From positions 496,001 to 560,000 of the forward strand of contig JADJEK010000002.1 in NCBI GenBank assembly GCA_016709145.1: a DNA stretch of 64,000 nucleotides, given 5' to 3'. This stretch comes from Planctomycetota bacterium (GTDB taxonomy: Bacteria > Planctomycetota > B15-G4 > JADJEK01). Under the pieces are notes generated by a model that worked only from the letters and a program-made list of their open reading frames with translations, did not search any database and was not told where the DNA came from. Made by a program: the position numbers and the translations under genes. Below are positions 25,581 through 34,160 of the stretch, piece after piece; positions within the stretch are counted from its first letter, which is position 1; each line of letters starts with the position of its first letter.

Positions 25581-26398
25581 CTTTGACCGCGGGCGACTTC
25601 GAGTACGTGCGCGCTCTGGTGCGCAAGGACTCCGCGATCGAACTCGACAGCACGCAGGGCTACCTCGTCGATTCACGCCTGTCCGGGCTCGCTCGCGAGC
25701 TCGGCATGCCTTCGCTGACCGCGCTGTTCGAGAAGCTGCGAGCGCCGGGTTCGGCCGACCTCATGCGTCGCGTCGTCGAGCGCATGACGACGAACGAGAC
25801 CAGCTTCTTCCGCGATCCGCACTACTACGACGCGCTGCGCACGATCGTGCTGCCGAACCTCGTCGCGGCCCGACAACGTGAACGCAAGCTGTCGATCTGG
25901 TCGGCCGCCGCATCCAGCGGTCAGGAGATCTACAGCATCGCGATGACGGTCGACGAAGTCCGTCCGCCGTTGGACGGCTGGTACGTGCGCTTGCTCGCGA
26001 CCGACCTGTGCGAGTCGATGTTGGCGCGATGCCGCGATGGCAAGTACCGCCAGCTCGAAGTCGCGCGCGGACTCGGCGCACCGCAGTTGGTGAAGTTCTT
26101 CGAGCGCGACGGCGCCGACTGGCAGTTGAAGAAGCGGTTGCGGGACATGGTCGAGTTCAAGGTCATGAACCTGGCGGAGCCCTGGCCGCCGGTGGCCTCG
26201 ATGGACCTGATCTTCTTGCGCAACGTCCTCATCTACTTCTCGGTCGAAACCAAGAAGAAAATCCTCGCCAACGTCCGACAAGTGCTGCGTCCGGATGGCT
26301 GGCTCGTGCTGGGTAGCACCGAGAGCACGTTCGGCATCGACGATCGATTCGAACGTCACGAGATCGCGAAGGCGATCTTCTATCGCCCGAAGCCCTGA
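25577..26398 (+). CDS. cheR: Chemotaxis receptor methyltransferase CheR
   Basis: A 273-residue S-adenosylmethionine-dependent methyltransferase that methylates receptor glutamates. The N-terminal helical domain is followed by RMTTNETSFFRDPHYY, which contains the conserved NET-S/T-FFR motif. The AdoMet site is in WSAAASSGQEIYSIAM, and the domain closes with LIFLRNVLIYFS and VLGSTES. Length is normal for CheR without TPR extensions. It is coupled to cheB by a 4-base overlap and followed 15 bases later by the frameshifted cheX. Confidence 0.95.
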   Translation: MTLTAGDFEYVRALVRKDSAIELDSTQGYLVDSRLSGLARELGMPSLTALFEKLRAPGSADLMRRVVERMTTNETSFFRDPHYYDALRTIVLPNLVAARQRERKLSIWSAAASSGQEIYSIAMTVDEVRPPLDGWYVRLLATDLCESMLARCRDGKYRQLEVARGLGAPQLVKFFERDGADWQLKKRLRDMVEFKVMNLAEPWPPVASMDLIFLRNVLIYFSVETKKKILANVRQVLRPDGWLVLGSTESTFGIDDRFERHEIAKAIFYRPKP

Positions 26399-26413
26399 CG
26401 GAGACGACCCTTC

Positions 26414-26886
26414 ATGAAGACGGCAGAAACCGTGGAACACGACATCACGCAGATCACGGAGAACGTGTTCAGCTCGATGCTCGGACTGGAAGCGAAGCGG
26501 CGAGACGCTTCGGCAGACGCCGGCGGGGCGAACCCGGCCATGATGCTGACCAGTCTGGTCCAGATCACGGGCGCGTGGTGCGGCGCGGTCACGTTCGAGT
26601 GCACGCGCGAGATGGCGAAGCAGATCGCCTCGGCGATGTTCGGATCCGACGCCGCGACGGTGCCGGACTCCGAGATCTGCGACGCACTCGGCGAGGTCGC
26701 GAACATGGTGGGGGCGCCTACAAGTCGCTGCTGCCGACGCCGGTCAACCTGTCCCTGCCGTCGGTGACCGAAGGCGTCGGCTACCGGATGTTCATCCCGG
26801 GCAGTCGCATGCTCGCGCGCACGCACTTCGATTGCAGTTCGGAAACGATCGTCGTGACCGTGCTCACGCGCGACGACAAGAGCTGA
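26414..26886 (+). pseudogene. CheX-like chemotaxis phosphatase, frameshifted
   Basis: The first frame (from ATG 26414) reads MLTSLVQITGAWCGAVTF and then DALGEVANMVG, the CheC/CheX-type active-site helix (E-x2-N). It then runs off into an Arg/Cys-rich nonsense tail. The +1 neighbouring frame continues in register as GGAYKSLLP... LSLPSVTEGVGYRMF and ends at 26886. The break lies in the G-run 26710-26714; one extra G would restore a 157-residue protein. This could be a sequencing or assembly error, a real loss, or slippage. Known CheX proteins dephosphorylate CheY-P, which fits the gene's place just before cheY. Confidence 0.75.
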
Positions 26887-26947
26887 TCCCCACGCAAGCC
26901 ACACCCCCACGACAGCCGATCATGGAACCATCCCCAGGAGTGAACCG

Positions 26948-27313
26948 ATGAAGATCCTCGTCGTCGACGACAGCAAGGCCATGCGCATGATCGTGATGCG
27001 GACGCTGCGCCAGGCCGGCTTCGGTGAACACACGATCGAAGAGGCCGGCAACGGCGTCGAAGCCCTGAAGAACATCGAGGGCACGCCCGCCGACTTGATC
27101 CTCTGCGACTGGAACATGCCCGAGATGAACGGCATCGACCTGCTGAAGAAGCTGCGCGAAGCCGGCAACGGAGTGAAGTTCGGTTTCGTCACCTCGGAGG
27201 GCAATCCCGAGATGCGACAAATCGCGACGGATGCCGGTGCCGCATTCCTCATCACGAAGCCATTCACCGTCGATGCGTTCCAGAGCGCACTGCAGCCGGT
27301 CCTGACCGGCTGA
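26948..27313 (+). CDS. cheY: Chemotaxis response regulator CheY
   Basis: A 121-residue stand-alone receiver domain. The acidic pair is Asp7/Asp8 (LVVDDSK), the phospho-acceptor is Asp54 (LCDWNMPEMNG), with Thr82/Ser83 (FVTSEG) and Lys104 (LITKPF). No output domain is present, so it should act by binding a target such as the flagellar switch or another motility device. The ribosome site CCCAGGAGTG is strong. It follows the cheX remnant after 61 bases. Confidence 0.95.
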   Translation: MKILVVDDSKAMRMIVMRTLRQAGFGEHTIEEAGNGVEALKNIEGTPADLILCDWNMPEMNGIDLLKKLREAGNGVKFGFVTSEGNPEMRQIATDAGAAFLITKPFTVDAFQSALQPVLTG

Positions 27314-27354
27314 GGACTCTCCCGCGTCCGACCTCGGATTTGGAAACGACAGCC

Positions 27355-27843
27355 ATGGCATCCGTGCACAACATCCCTGCCCCCGACGCCGTCGCGCGTC
27401 TGTTCAACGATCTCCTCGGTCGCCGCGTGATCGCGAAAAAGAGTGCGGTCAAACAGGCGGTGACGCCACGTTCGGCCGGCGCGTTCGGCCTGTACGGCCC
27501 GACCGACGAACAGATCGACGGCATCGTGTTCTGCGACGTCGCGCTGGCGTGCTACGCCGGGGCGGCGCTGTCCTTGATCCCGGCCGCGACGGTGCAACCG
27601 AGCATCCGCGCCGGCAAGATGGCCGACGGCACCTTCGAGAACTTCAGCGAGGTCCTGAACATCGCGCGCGGCTGGTTCGACACGCCGGGGCAAGCGCCGG
27701 TGAAACTGCGCCGATGCCTTCCATCGCCGTGCGAGTTGCCGAAGGAGCTGATCGCGATGCTCATCAAGCCGGCGGAGCGTCTCGATCTCGACATCGAGAT
27801 CGACGGCTACGGCGCCGGGAAGATGCTGCTCGTCGTCAAGTGA
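27355..27843 (+). CDS. Hypothetical protein ending the chemotaxis operon
   Basis: A 162-residue soluble protein with no signal or membrane segment, 41 bases after cheY on the same strand. It begins MASVHNIPAPDAVARLFNDLLGRRVIAKKS. A middle helix-rich part reads FCDVALACYAGAALSLIP and GTFENFSEVLNIARGWF, and the end is a strand-rich IEIDGYGAGKMLLVV. I see a loose likeness in layout to CheC/CheX-like or PilZ-type accessory folds but no decisive motif. Operon position suggests a role in the chemotaxis signal path. An upstream in-frame TTG at 27340 is possible. Confidence 0.75.
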   Translation: MASVHNIPAPDAVARLFNDLLGRRVIAKKSAVKQAVTPRSAGAFGLYGPTDEQIDGIVFCDVALACYAGAALSLIPAATVQPSIRAGKMADGTFENFSEVLNIARGWFDTPGQAPVKLRRCLPSPCELPKELIAMLIKPAERLDLDIEIDGYGAGKMLLVVK

Positions 27844-27906
27844 CGCGGTCGCCGCACGCGCGCCCGCGACATGGCGCGGACGGCGAGCCGACAAGCCGAC
27901 GCGCGA

Positions 27907-30318
27907 TCACCAACGGAACACGTCCTCGATCGCTTCGAAGTCGACTTCGAAGTCGAACGGCTTCTCGCGCACGCGCAGTTCGATCGGCTCGTCCTTCGGG
28001 CGACGCGCCTTCTGCGGTCGCGTGGCTTCGTGCCCGCGCGGATCGCCTTCGGTCATCTTCAGTGCCTGCAGCGACGGCTGGTCCTCGATCTCCTTGGAGA
28101 GATCGCGGGCCGCCGAGTCGAACCGGCGCTTCTTGCGACGGCCCTTCTTCTCGGTCTGGTCGATGCCGGTCCGGATCACGCTGATCGGCCCTGGGTCGCC
28201 GACCTTCGGCAGCGGCGCATCCCAATCGATGAACAGGTCGTCTTCGGCCGCCGCCTCGTCCTCGACCGGCGCGGTGTCGCGCGCGGCGACGTCGAGATCG
28301 TCACTGCCCTGATCGTCGAGGTCGTGCGGCTTCGCGGCGTCCGTCGCACGGTCGGCGCGATCACGGTCCCTGCCGCGACCACGGCCGCGACGGCGGCGCC
28401 CGCGACGTCCACCCTCGCGGCGATCGTCGCCGCCCGAAGAACGGGTTTCGGCGCCACCTTCACCGGGAACTTCGACGTTCTCGCGAACTTCGCCGTCATC
28501 GTCTCGTGCGGCGTCGTCGAACTCCGACGCGGGCGCGGCTTCACCGTCTTCGCTCGGTGCGCGCTCGCCGTCTTGCGGAGCGCCCGCATTCGGACCGTCG
28601 ACCGGGCCACGATCCTCGCGATTGCGATTGCGGTTCCGCCCGCCACGACGGCGTCGACGGCGACGGCCGCGATGCTCGCCGGGCGCGCCGGACTCGAGTC
28701 GATGGGAGGCATCCTCGGAGCGTGCGTCCGCGGAATCCGCGTCGTCCGCACCAGCATCGGTTTCGGCTTCGACACCGTCGGTGTCGCCGTTCGCCTCGTC
28801 GTCGGCGCCCTCGGCATCCGAGCCTTCGCCGCTTTCGCCGTCGCCCTCGACCGGACCGGAGTCCTCGGCATCGTGTGCGACCGCTGCGAAACGGCGGCCG
28901 TCGTCGCGATCACGGCGGCGCCGACCGAAGACTTGATCGAGCACGTCTTCCCAGCGGCGCACGTGCGCGGCATCGAGCCCGTACGCGATGGTCTCGATGC
29001 GCAGGAAGGCGAATGCCGGTTCGAAGTAGTCACGACGAACGTAGTCGGTCGGCTTCACGCGCCGACGGCGACTTCCGCTCTTCGTCTTCTTCAGGCGCGA
29101 CTGCGCCAGGACGATCTGCTTGATCAAGAACGCGTCGCGTCGCGAGATCGACATCCGCTGGCTGATCGGTCGCAGCGCGTCGTCGATGAGGACGCCCGGA
29201 TCACGCTGTTCGTCCGCGCCGAGGACTTCGCGCACGAGATCCGCGAACAGCGTGGTCAGGTACACGGCGTTCTGGAAGCTGCGGCGCCCGCGATCGGTCT
29301 GGTCGAGCGCGTCGAGTCGGCGCAGCAGTCGAGCTCGGACGTCGAGCCCGGCTTCGTCGGCGACGGTGCCGCGCTCGAGCATCTCCGCGAGTTGCGGCAA
29401 GACCACGCCGAGCACGCCGGTCCGCTCGAGCAGTTCGAACGCCGCGGCGGCAGCGCCGCACGAAAGCAACTTCAACAGCTCTTCGGCCAATCGCGGCGCG
29501 GCACACTTTTGCAAGTCCGGCGCGAATTGGACCATGGCTTCGTACGTGGCGGGATCGATGTGGAACGACAAACGCGCCGCGAACTTGATCGCGCGCAGGA
29601 TGCGGACCGGATCCTCGGGGAAGCGGATCAGCGGATCGCCGATGGTGCGGATGACGCGCTCTTCGAGGTCCTTCGTGCCGCCGACGTAGTCGATGACCAC
29701 GTTGTCGTCGACGTCGTAGAACAGCGCGTTGATCGTGAAGTCGCGACGCAACGCGTCTTCTTTAGTGGTCCCGAACACGTTGTTGCGGCGGATCAGGAGA
29801 TCCTCGTCCGATCCGCCTTCGCCAGCGTCGTCGTCGGAATCGTCGCCGTCGTTCAGAGCGGGTTCGGCGTCGCCACTGCCGTTGCCGTCCTCGCCGCGCG
29901 CGGCATCCGTCGCGCCGACGTCGACCTCGGCATCCGGATCGTGACCGTGTTCGAGTTCGAAGTCCTCAGCGCCGTTGTCGGCAGAGGATTCGTCGGGATC
30001 GCTTTGACCGGGCTTCGGCTTCTGCCGAAACGTCGAGACCTCGATCACCTTCGAGCCGAACTGCACATGCACGAGCTTGAAGCGCCGACCGATGATGCGG
30101 CTGTTGCGGAACAGCCTCTTGATCTGGCGCGGTCGCGCCGAGGTCGCGATGTCGAAGTCCTTCGGGACGTGGCCGAGCGAGAGGTCGCGGACGCAACCGC
30201 CCACGAAATAGGCCTCGTGTCCGTAGCGGCGCAGGCGGCGCACGATCTTCACGGCATCGGGATCGAGCGCCGCGGGCACGATGAGCGGCTCGTTGATCCG
30301 GAGCGGTTCCTGGTCCAT
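27907..30318 (-). CDS. pcnB: Poly(A) polymerase / CCA-adding nucleotidyltransferase with long disordered tail
   Basis: An 803-residue protein. The class II nucleotidyltransferase head shows YFVGGCVRDLSLG (Gly40-Gly41) and the catalytic Asp54/Asp56 in PKDFDIATSA, then EDALRRDFTINALFYD and FPEDPVRILRAIKFAARL. Two features are unusual. Residues about 104-173 are an Asp/Glu/Gly-rich insertion inside the head, and residues about 460-800 are a low-complexity Arg/Asp/Gly-rich tail with runs such as RGRRRRRRRGGRNRNRNR. PcnB adds 3' A tails to RNA, CCA enzymes repair tRNA; the PcnB-type FxxxTSARP/RRRD signature and large size favour polyadenylation, but sequence alone does not decide. Start is uncertain (30318 or 30354). 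Confidence 0.85.
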   Translation of the reverse strand: MDQEPLRINEPLIVPAALDPDAVKIVRRLRRYGHEAYFVGGCVRDLSLGHVPKDFDIATSARPRQIKRLFRNSRIIGRRFKLVHVQFGSKVIEVSTFRQKPKPGQSDPDESSADNGAEDFELEHGHDPDAEVDVGATDAARGEDGNGSGDAEPALNDGDDSDDDAGEGGSDEDLLIRRNNVFGTTKEDALRRDFTINALFYDVDDNVVIDYVGGTKDLEERVIRTIGDPLIRFPEDPVRILRAIKFAARLSFHIDPATYEAMVQFAPDLQKCAAPRLAEELLKLLSCGAAAAAFELLERTGVLGVVLPQLAEMLERGTVADEAGLDVRARLLRRLDALDQTDRGRRSFQNAVYLTTLFADLVREVLGADEQRDPGVLIDDALRPISQRMSISRRDAFLIKQIVLAQSRLKKTKSGSRRRRVKPTDYVRRDYFEPAFAFLRIETIAYGLDAAHVRRWEDVLDQVFGRRRRDRDDGRRFAAVAHDAEDSGPVEGDGESGEGSDAEGADDEANGDTDGVEAETDAGADDADSADARSEDASHRLESGAPGEHRGRRRRRRRGGRNRNRNREDRGPVDGPNAGAPQDGERAPSEDGEAAPASEFDDAARDDDGEVRENVEVPGEGGAETRSSGGDDRREGGRRGRRRRGRGRGRDRDRADRATDAAKPHDLDDQGSDDLDVAARDTAPVEDEAAAEDDLFIDWDAPLPKVGDPGPISVIRTGIDQTEKKGRRKKRRFDSAARDLSKEIEDQPSLQALKMTEGDPRGHEATRPQKARRPKDEPIELRVREKPFDFEVDFEAIEDVFRW

Positions 30319-30461
30319 CACAGTGCGATTCCGAAGGGCGGATGCGCGGATCATACGCAGCGAACGGACGCCGTCCGCTCGCAGAAATCATGCTCTCGAA
30401 GAGACTTGCATGAGCCGGGCCCCTTCGGCCGCAGCGGCCTGCATGGTTGCCGCGTAAGCGA

Positions 30462-31268
30462 TCAGAGCGCTCGGACGGCCCGCACCAACGCCGCCACGCG
30501 CTGCTTGTCGACGGCGGCGTCGGTCTTGCCGCCGCGCTTCAGCGCCGTGCCGACGATGAAACCGTCCGCGGCGTCGAGCCCGGCCAGCGTCGACGGGGCG
30601 ACGCCGCTCGCGACGAGGACCGGCGCACTGCCGGCGCAGAGCTTCGCGCGCGCAACGCTTTTCACGTCGGGAGCGGCTCCGGTGGCTGCCCCGGTCACGA
30701 GGATCGCGTCGGCGAGCGCGCGATCTCGGACATCCGCGATCTCGCGCTCGAGGGTCTCGTTGCGCAGCGGCGTGGCGTGCTTGACGCTGACGTCGGCGAA
30801 CACGCGCACGGGACTCCGCAGTTCGGCGCGCAATCGCATCACGCGTGCGGCATCGCTCTCGATCACGCCCTGATCGGTCGCATAGACGCCGGACAAGACG
30901 TTCACGCGCACGAACGCTGCGCCAGCCGCGGTCGCCACGGCGACCGCCGACGCGCCATCGTTGCGCAGGACGTTGACCCCGACCGGCCGACCGCGCGCGG
31001 TCGAGACGACCAGGACCGCCGCACGCGTCATCGCCGCCACCGTGATCGCGGGAACTTGCGTGGCGAAGAACGGAGCATCGCCGAAGTTCTCGACCAGCAG
31101 GCCGTCGGCTCCACCCTTGACGTAGGCGTCGGCGTCGGCCGCCGCACGCTCGAGCACGGCGTCGAGATCGCCACCGAAACGCGGCGACCCCGGCAGCGGA
31201 CCGAGGTGGACGACGCCGATCACTGGCTTGCGTCGCGGGAACCACTGCGAGAACCACGTCGCGGTCAT
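30462..31268 (-). CDS. BtpA-family TIM-barrel protein
   Basis: A 268-residue soluble protein matching the BtpA family: KPVIGVVHLGPLPGSPRFGG at the N-terminus, then DADAYVKGGADGLLVENFGDAPF, VGVNVLRNDGASAVAVA, AFVRVNVLSGVYATDQG and a phosphate-type loop near LVASGVAPSTL. BtpA is linked to photosystem I stability in cyanobacteria, but homologues occur in many non-photosynthetic bacteria with unknown role, and some belong to nucleoside or sugar catabolism. No photosynthesis genes are seen here. The ATG at 31268 has CGGAGG five bases upstream. Confidence 0.9.
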   Translation of the reverse strand: MTATWFSQWFPRRKPVIGVVHLGPLPGSPRFGGDLDAVLERAAADADAYVKGGADGLLVENFGDAPFFATQVPAITVAAMTRAAVLVVSTARGRPVGVNVLRNDGASAVAVATAAGAAFVRVNVLSGVYATDQGVIESDAARVMRLRAELRSPVRVFADVSVKHATPLRNETLEREIADVRDRALADAILVTGAATGAAPDVKSVARAKLCAGSAPVLVASGVAPSTLAGLDAADGFIVGTALKRGGKTDAAVDKQRVAALVRAVRAL

Positions 31269-31342
31269 GCTGCCTCCGAAGGACGCGGGCGAACTGACGG
31301 GCGAGTCCAGCGCGGCGGCCGCCGCGCACTCGCGGGCGGCGG

Positions 31343-31348
31343 AGCCTA
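31343..31348 (-). promoter_or_regulatory. Predicted -10 element for the btpA-like gene
   Basis: Minus-strand TAGGCT followed by CCGCCGCCCGCG, with TGAGCA 17 bases further upstream as a weak -35. It is about 75 bases ahead of the start at 31268. Confidence 0.4.
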
Positions 31349-31528
31349 CAGCGAGCACGGCGATTTGCTCACCGAGTCGACGTGCCGATGGCGCGTGGAG
31401 TGGGTCGAGCCATCGCTCGCCCCGTGCTCCGAGTCGTCGACGATCCCGACGAGGGCTCGACCGTGACGCGCGTGGCGCCCCGTGCAAGGCGTCCCGCGGC
31501 GGCCATGGCGGAATCGTGCGGTTCGATT

Positions 31529-31534
31529 TAGTCT
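31529..31534 (+). promoter_or_regulatory. Predicted -10 element for the M16 operon
   Basis: TAGTCT followed by CCGCGCCGCG, 18 bases ahead of the ATG at 31553; the ribosome site GGAGG lies between. No clear -35. The 284-base divergent gap 31269-31552 holds no gene I can support. Confidence 0.35.
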
Positions 31535-31552
31535 CCGCGCCGCGGAGGATCC

Positions 31553-32878
31553 ATGGCGGAACAACGGCTCGGCGTTTTTTGCGGCGAGCGCCTCGACAAC
31601 GGCATCGACCTGTACCACTGGTCGACGCGCAAGTTCACGACCGCGGCGTTGCGCTTGACGCTGCACGACGTGCTCGACGACCACACCAGCGCGAGAGCGC
31701 TGTTGACCGGGTTGTTGAAGCGCGGCACCACGTCGTGGCCCGACATGCGCGCGTTCACGCGGCGCTTGGAGGAGTTGTTCGGCGCGTCGATGGGCATCGA
31801 CGTGGCGAAGCTCGGCGAACGGCACCTGAGCACGATCCGCGTCGAAGTGCTCGCCGACGCCGTGGCGCGTCGACTCGGCCTCGACGCGCGGGACGGTGGC
31901 TTGCTGCAAGCCGCCCTCGAGCTGGTGCGCGAAACGCTGTTCGAACCGATCGCGAAGGACGATGCGTTCCCAGCCGACGCGTTCGAGCAGGAACGGCAGA
32001 ACCTCGTGCACGCGATCGAGAGCGTGCTCGACGACAAGATCGCGTACGCGCAGCAGCGCCACACCGAAGCGATGTTCCGCGGTGAGCCCTACGCTCGCTT
32101 CGAATTGGGCGATCCGGCCCGCATCGCGACGTTGACGTCGCGCGAAGTGCTCGCGTTCCATCGCCAGCGCGTGGCGAGCGCACCGTTGGACGTGTTCGTC
32201 GCCGGCGCGCTCGAGCCGCGCGACCTCGACCGGTTGCGCGCGACGCTGTCGGCTTGGCCGCGACACGCGCATGGAACTCGACCTCACGCGGACGTCGTTC
32301 GCCCGGCGAGCGGTCGCCGACTCGTCGAGGAAGACCTGCCGCTCGCGCAGAGCAAACTGCTGATCGGCTATCGCTTCGACCCGCGCGCCGTGCCGCTGCG
32401 GGATCAGTACGCGCTCGGGCTCTACGGCTCCGTGCTCGGCAGCGGCTCGACGTCGAAGCTGTTCAAGGAAGTGCGCGAGAAGCGCGGCCTCGCGTACTAC
32501 GCGCATTCGATGGTCGATCGGTTCAAGGGCGCGTTGACGCTCTCGGCCGGCATCGCGGCGCGCAACGTGGCGCAGGCGCGCGAAGTCATGGAAGCGCAGG
32601 TCGACGCGATGCGACGCGGCGACTTCACGCAAGGCGACATCGACATCGCGCGGGCCGGCATCTTGAACGGACTGCGCGGCGTGAACGACTCGGCGTTCCA
32701 AGCCATCGAGTTCGCGGCCACCGCGCGCATCGGCGGGCGCTTGGCCGACGTCGATGAAGCTGCAGCGCTGGTGAAGAGCCTCACGCACGACGACCTCGTC
32801 CGCGCGGCCCAGCTACCGCAGGAAGACCTGACGTACTTCTTGAAGGGAACCGAGGATCATGAACCTGCAGCCGATTGA
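31553..32878 (+). CDS. M16-family peptidase-like subunit lacking the zinc motif
   Basis: A 441-residue protein with the two-lobed M16 fold. Where active members have HxxEH, this one reads ALLTGLLKRGTTSW, so the zinc ligands are missing. The C-terminal half has the family's substrate-gating part (YALGLYGSVLGSGSTSKLFKEVREKRGLAYYAHS). It overlaps by 20 bases an active-type M16 gene. The pair resembles the Bacillus YmfF/YmfH type, in which an inactive and an active half combine. It is probably cytoplasmic since no signal peptide is present. Substrate is unknown. Confidence 0.9.
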   Translation: MAEQRLGVFCGERLDNGIDLYHWSTRKFTTAALRLTLHDVLDDHTSARALLTGLLKRGTTSWPDMRAFTRRLEELFGASMGIDVAKLGERHLSTIRVEVLADAVARRLGLDARDGGLLQAALELVRETLFEPIAKDDAFPADAFEQERQNLVHAIESVLDDKIAYAQQRHTEAMFRGEPYARFELGDPARIATLTSREVLAFHRQRVASAPLDVFVAGALEPRDLDRLRATLSAWPRHAHGTRPHADVVRPASGRRLVEEDLPLAQSKLLIGYRFDPRAVPLRDQYALGLYGSVLGSGSTSKLFKEVREKRGLAYYAHSMVDRFKGALTLSAGIAARNVAQAREVMEAQVDAMRRGDFTQGDIDIARAGILNGLRGVNDSAFQAIEFAATARIGGRLADVDEAAALVKSLTHDDLVRAAQLPQEDLTYFLKGTEDHEPAAD

Positions 32879-34160
32879 GAACGCTCTCGGCGAAGAAGTC
32901 CTCGCCGGCACGCACGACAGCGGCCTGCGCGTCGTCGTCGTGCGGAAACCCGGGTTCTCGCGCACGTTCGGCGTGTTCACGACGAACTACGGTTCGATCG
33001 ACGATCGGTTCGTCGATCCGAAGACCGGCGCACCGATGCACGTGCCCGACGGCGTCGCACATTTCCTCGAGCACAAGATGTTCGAGGACGAGCGCGGCGA
33101 CGTGTCCGACCGGTTCTCCGCGCTCGGCGCGATGAGCAACGCGTTCACGTCGTTCACGAACACGTCGTACCTGTTCTCGACGTCGAGTCAGGAACTCGAG
33201 TGCCTCGACCTGCTGCTCGACTTCGTGCAAGAGCCGTACTTCACGCCGGAGTTGGTGAAGAAGGAGCAGGGCATCATCGGCCAGGAGATCCGCATGTACG
33301 ACGACGACCCGTCGTGGCGGATCTACTTCGGATTGCTGCAGGCACTGTTCAGCGAGCATCCGGTGCGCATCAACATCGCGGGGACCGAAGAGTCGATCGC
33401 GCGCATCGATCCCGAAGTGTTGTTCGCGTGCCATCGCGCGTTCTATCGGCCGGCGAACATGGTGCTGACGTTGGTCGGCGCGATCGATCCGGAGGCCGCG
33501 ACGGCCCGGATCGACGCGGATCTCGCGCAACGACGCGACACGTGGGGCGGGACCGCGCACCGGCGCAAGCCGTTCGTCGACGCCACGATCCGCGCGCGCA
33601 CGGCGACGCTCGACATGGACGTCGCTCGCCGCAAGCTCCTGCTCGGGTTCAAGGAGCACGAGCTCTCGAGCGAAGGCCTCGCCGTCGAGCGTCGCGAGAT
33701 CGCGACGAACCTCGTGCTCGAGTTACTGTTCGGGCGGTCGTCGAAGACCTACGAACGGCTCTACGCGCAGGGCCTCGTCGACGAGTCGTTCTCGGCCCAA
33801 TACTCCGGCGAGTTCGACTTCGGCTTCGCCGCGATCGGCGGAGACACCGACGACCCCGATCGACTCGAACAGGAATTGCTGCGGGCAGCGGACGAGTTCG
33901 CCCGCAACGGCCCCGATCGCGCCGACCTCGATCGCATCCGACGCATGTCGGTGGGGCGGTTCGCGGGCCAATTCAACTCGACCGAATCGGTCGCTCTCGG
34001 ATTCGCTTCGGCCTCCATGCGTGACCTGACGCCGTTCGACAGCCTGCACTTGTTGCGTGCCATCACGCCGGAAGAAGTCCACGCGCGTGGCAAAGCGCTG
34101 CTCGACGCTTCACGCTGTGCGCGTTCGGTCCTGGAACCGCGGGCCGAATCCACGTCGTGA
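32859..34160 (+). CDS. M16-family zinc peptidase, catalytic subunit
   Basis: A 433-residue insulinase-family peptidase. The zinc-binding sequence is HFLEHKMFE (HxxEH, first His in GVAHFLEH), and the downstream Glu ligand lies in KKEQGIIGQEIRMYDDDPSW. The C-terminal lobe includes LVLELLFGRSSKTYERLYAQGLVDESF. The HFLEHKMFE sequence is typical of the YmfH branch. It is translated from ATG 32859 inside the 3' end of its inactive partner, suggesting a fixed stoichiometry. Its stop overlaps miaA (GTGA). Confidence 0.92.
   Translation: MNLQPIENALGEEVLAGTHDSGLRVVVVRKPGFSRTFGVFTTNYGSIDDRFVDPKTGAPMHVPDGVAHFLEHKMFEDERGDVSDRFSALGAMSNAFTSFTNTSYLFSTSSQELECLDLLLDFVQEPYFTPELVKKEQGIIGQEIRMYDDDPSWRIYFGLLQALFSEHPVRINIAGTEESIARIDPEVLFACHRAFYRPANMVLTLVGAIDPEAATARIDADLAQRRDTWGGTAHRRKPFVDATIRARTATLDMDVARRKLLLGFKEHELSSEGLAVERREIATNLVLELLFGRSSKTYERLYAQGLVDESFSAQYSGEFDFGFAAIGGDTDDPDRLEQELLRAADEFARNGPDRADLDRIRRMSVGRFAGQFNSTESVALGFASASMRDLTPFDSLHLLRAITPEEVHARGKALLDASRCARSVLEPRAESTS

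Noticed and set aside
26700..26720. Programmed frameshift in cheX
   Set aside because: No stimulatory pseudoknot or conserved slippery heptamer is seen; a single-base loss or sequence error is simpler, and the sigma-54 gene shows the same kind of lesion.
27871..30873. Very long open frame on the plus strand opposite the poly(A) polymerase gene
   Set aside because: Arises from high-GC codon bias on the opposite strand; no coherent domain, while the minus frame carries clear catalytic motifs.
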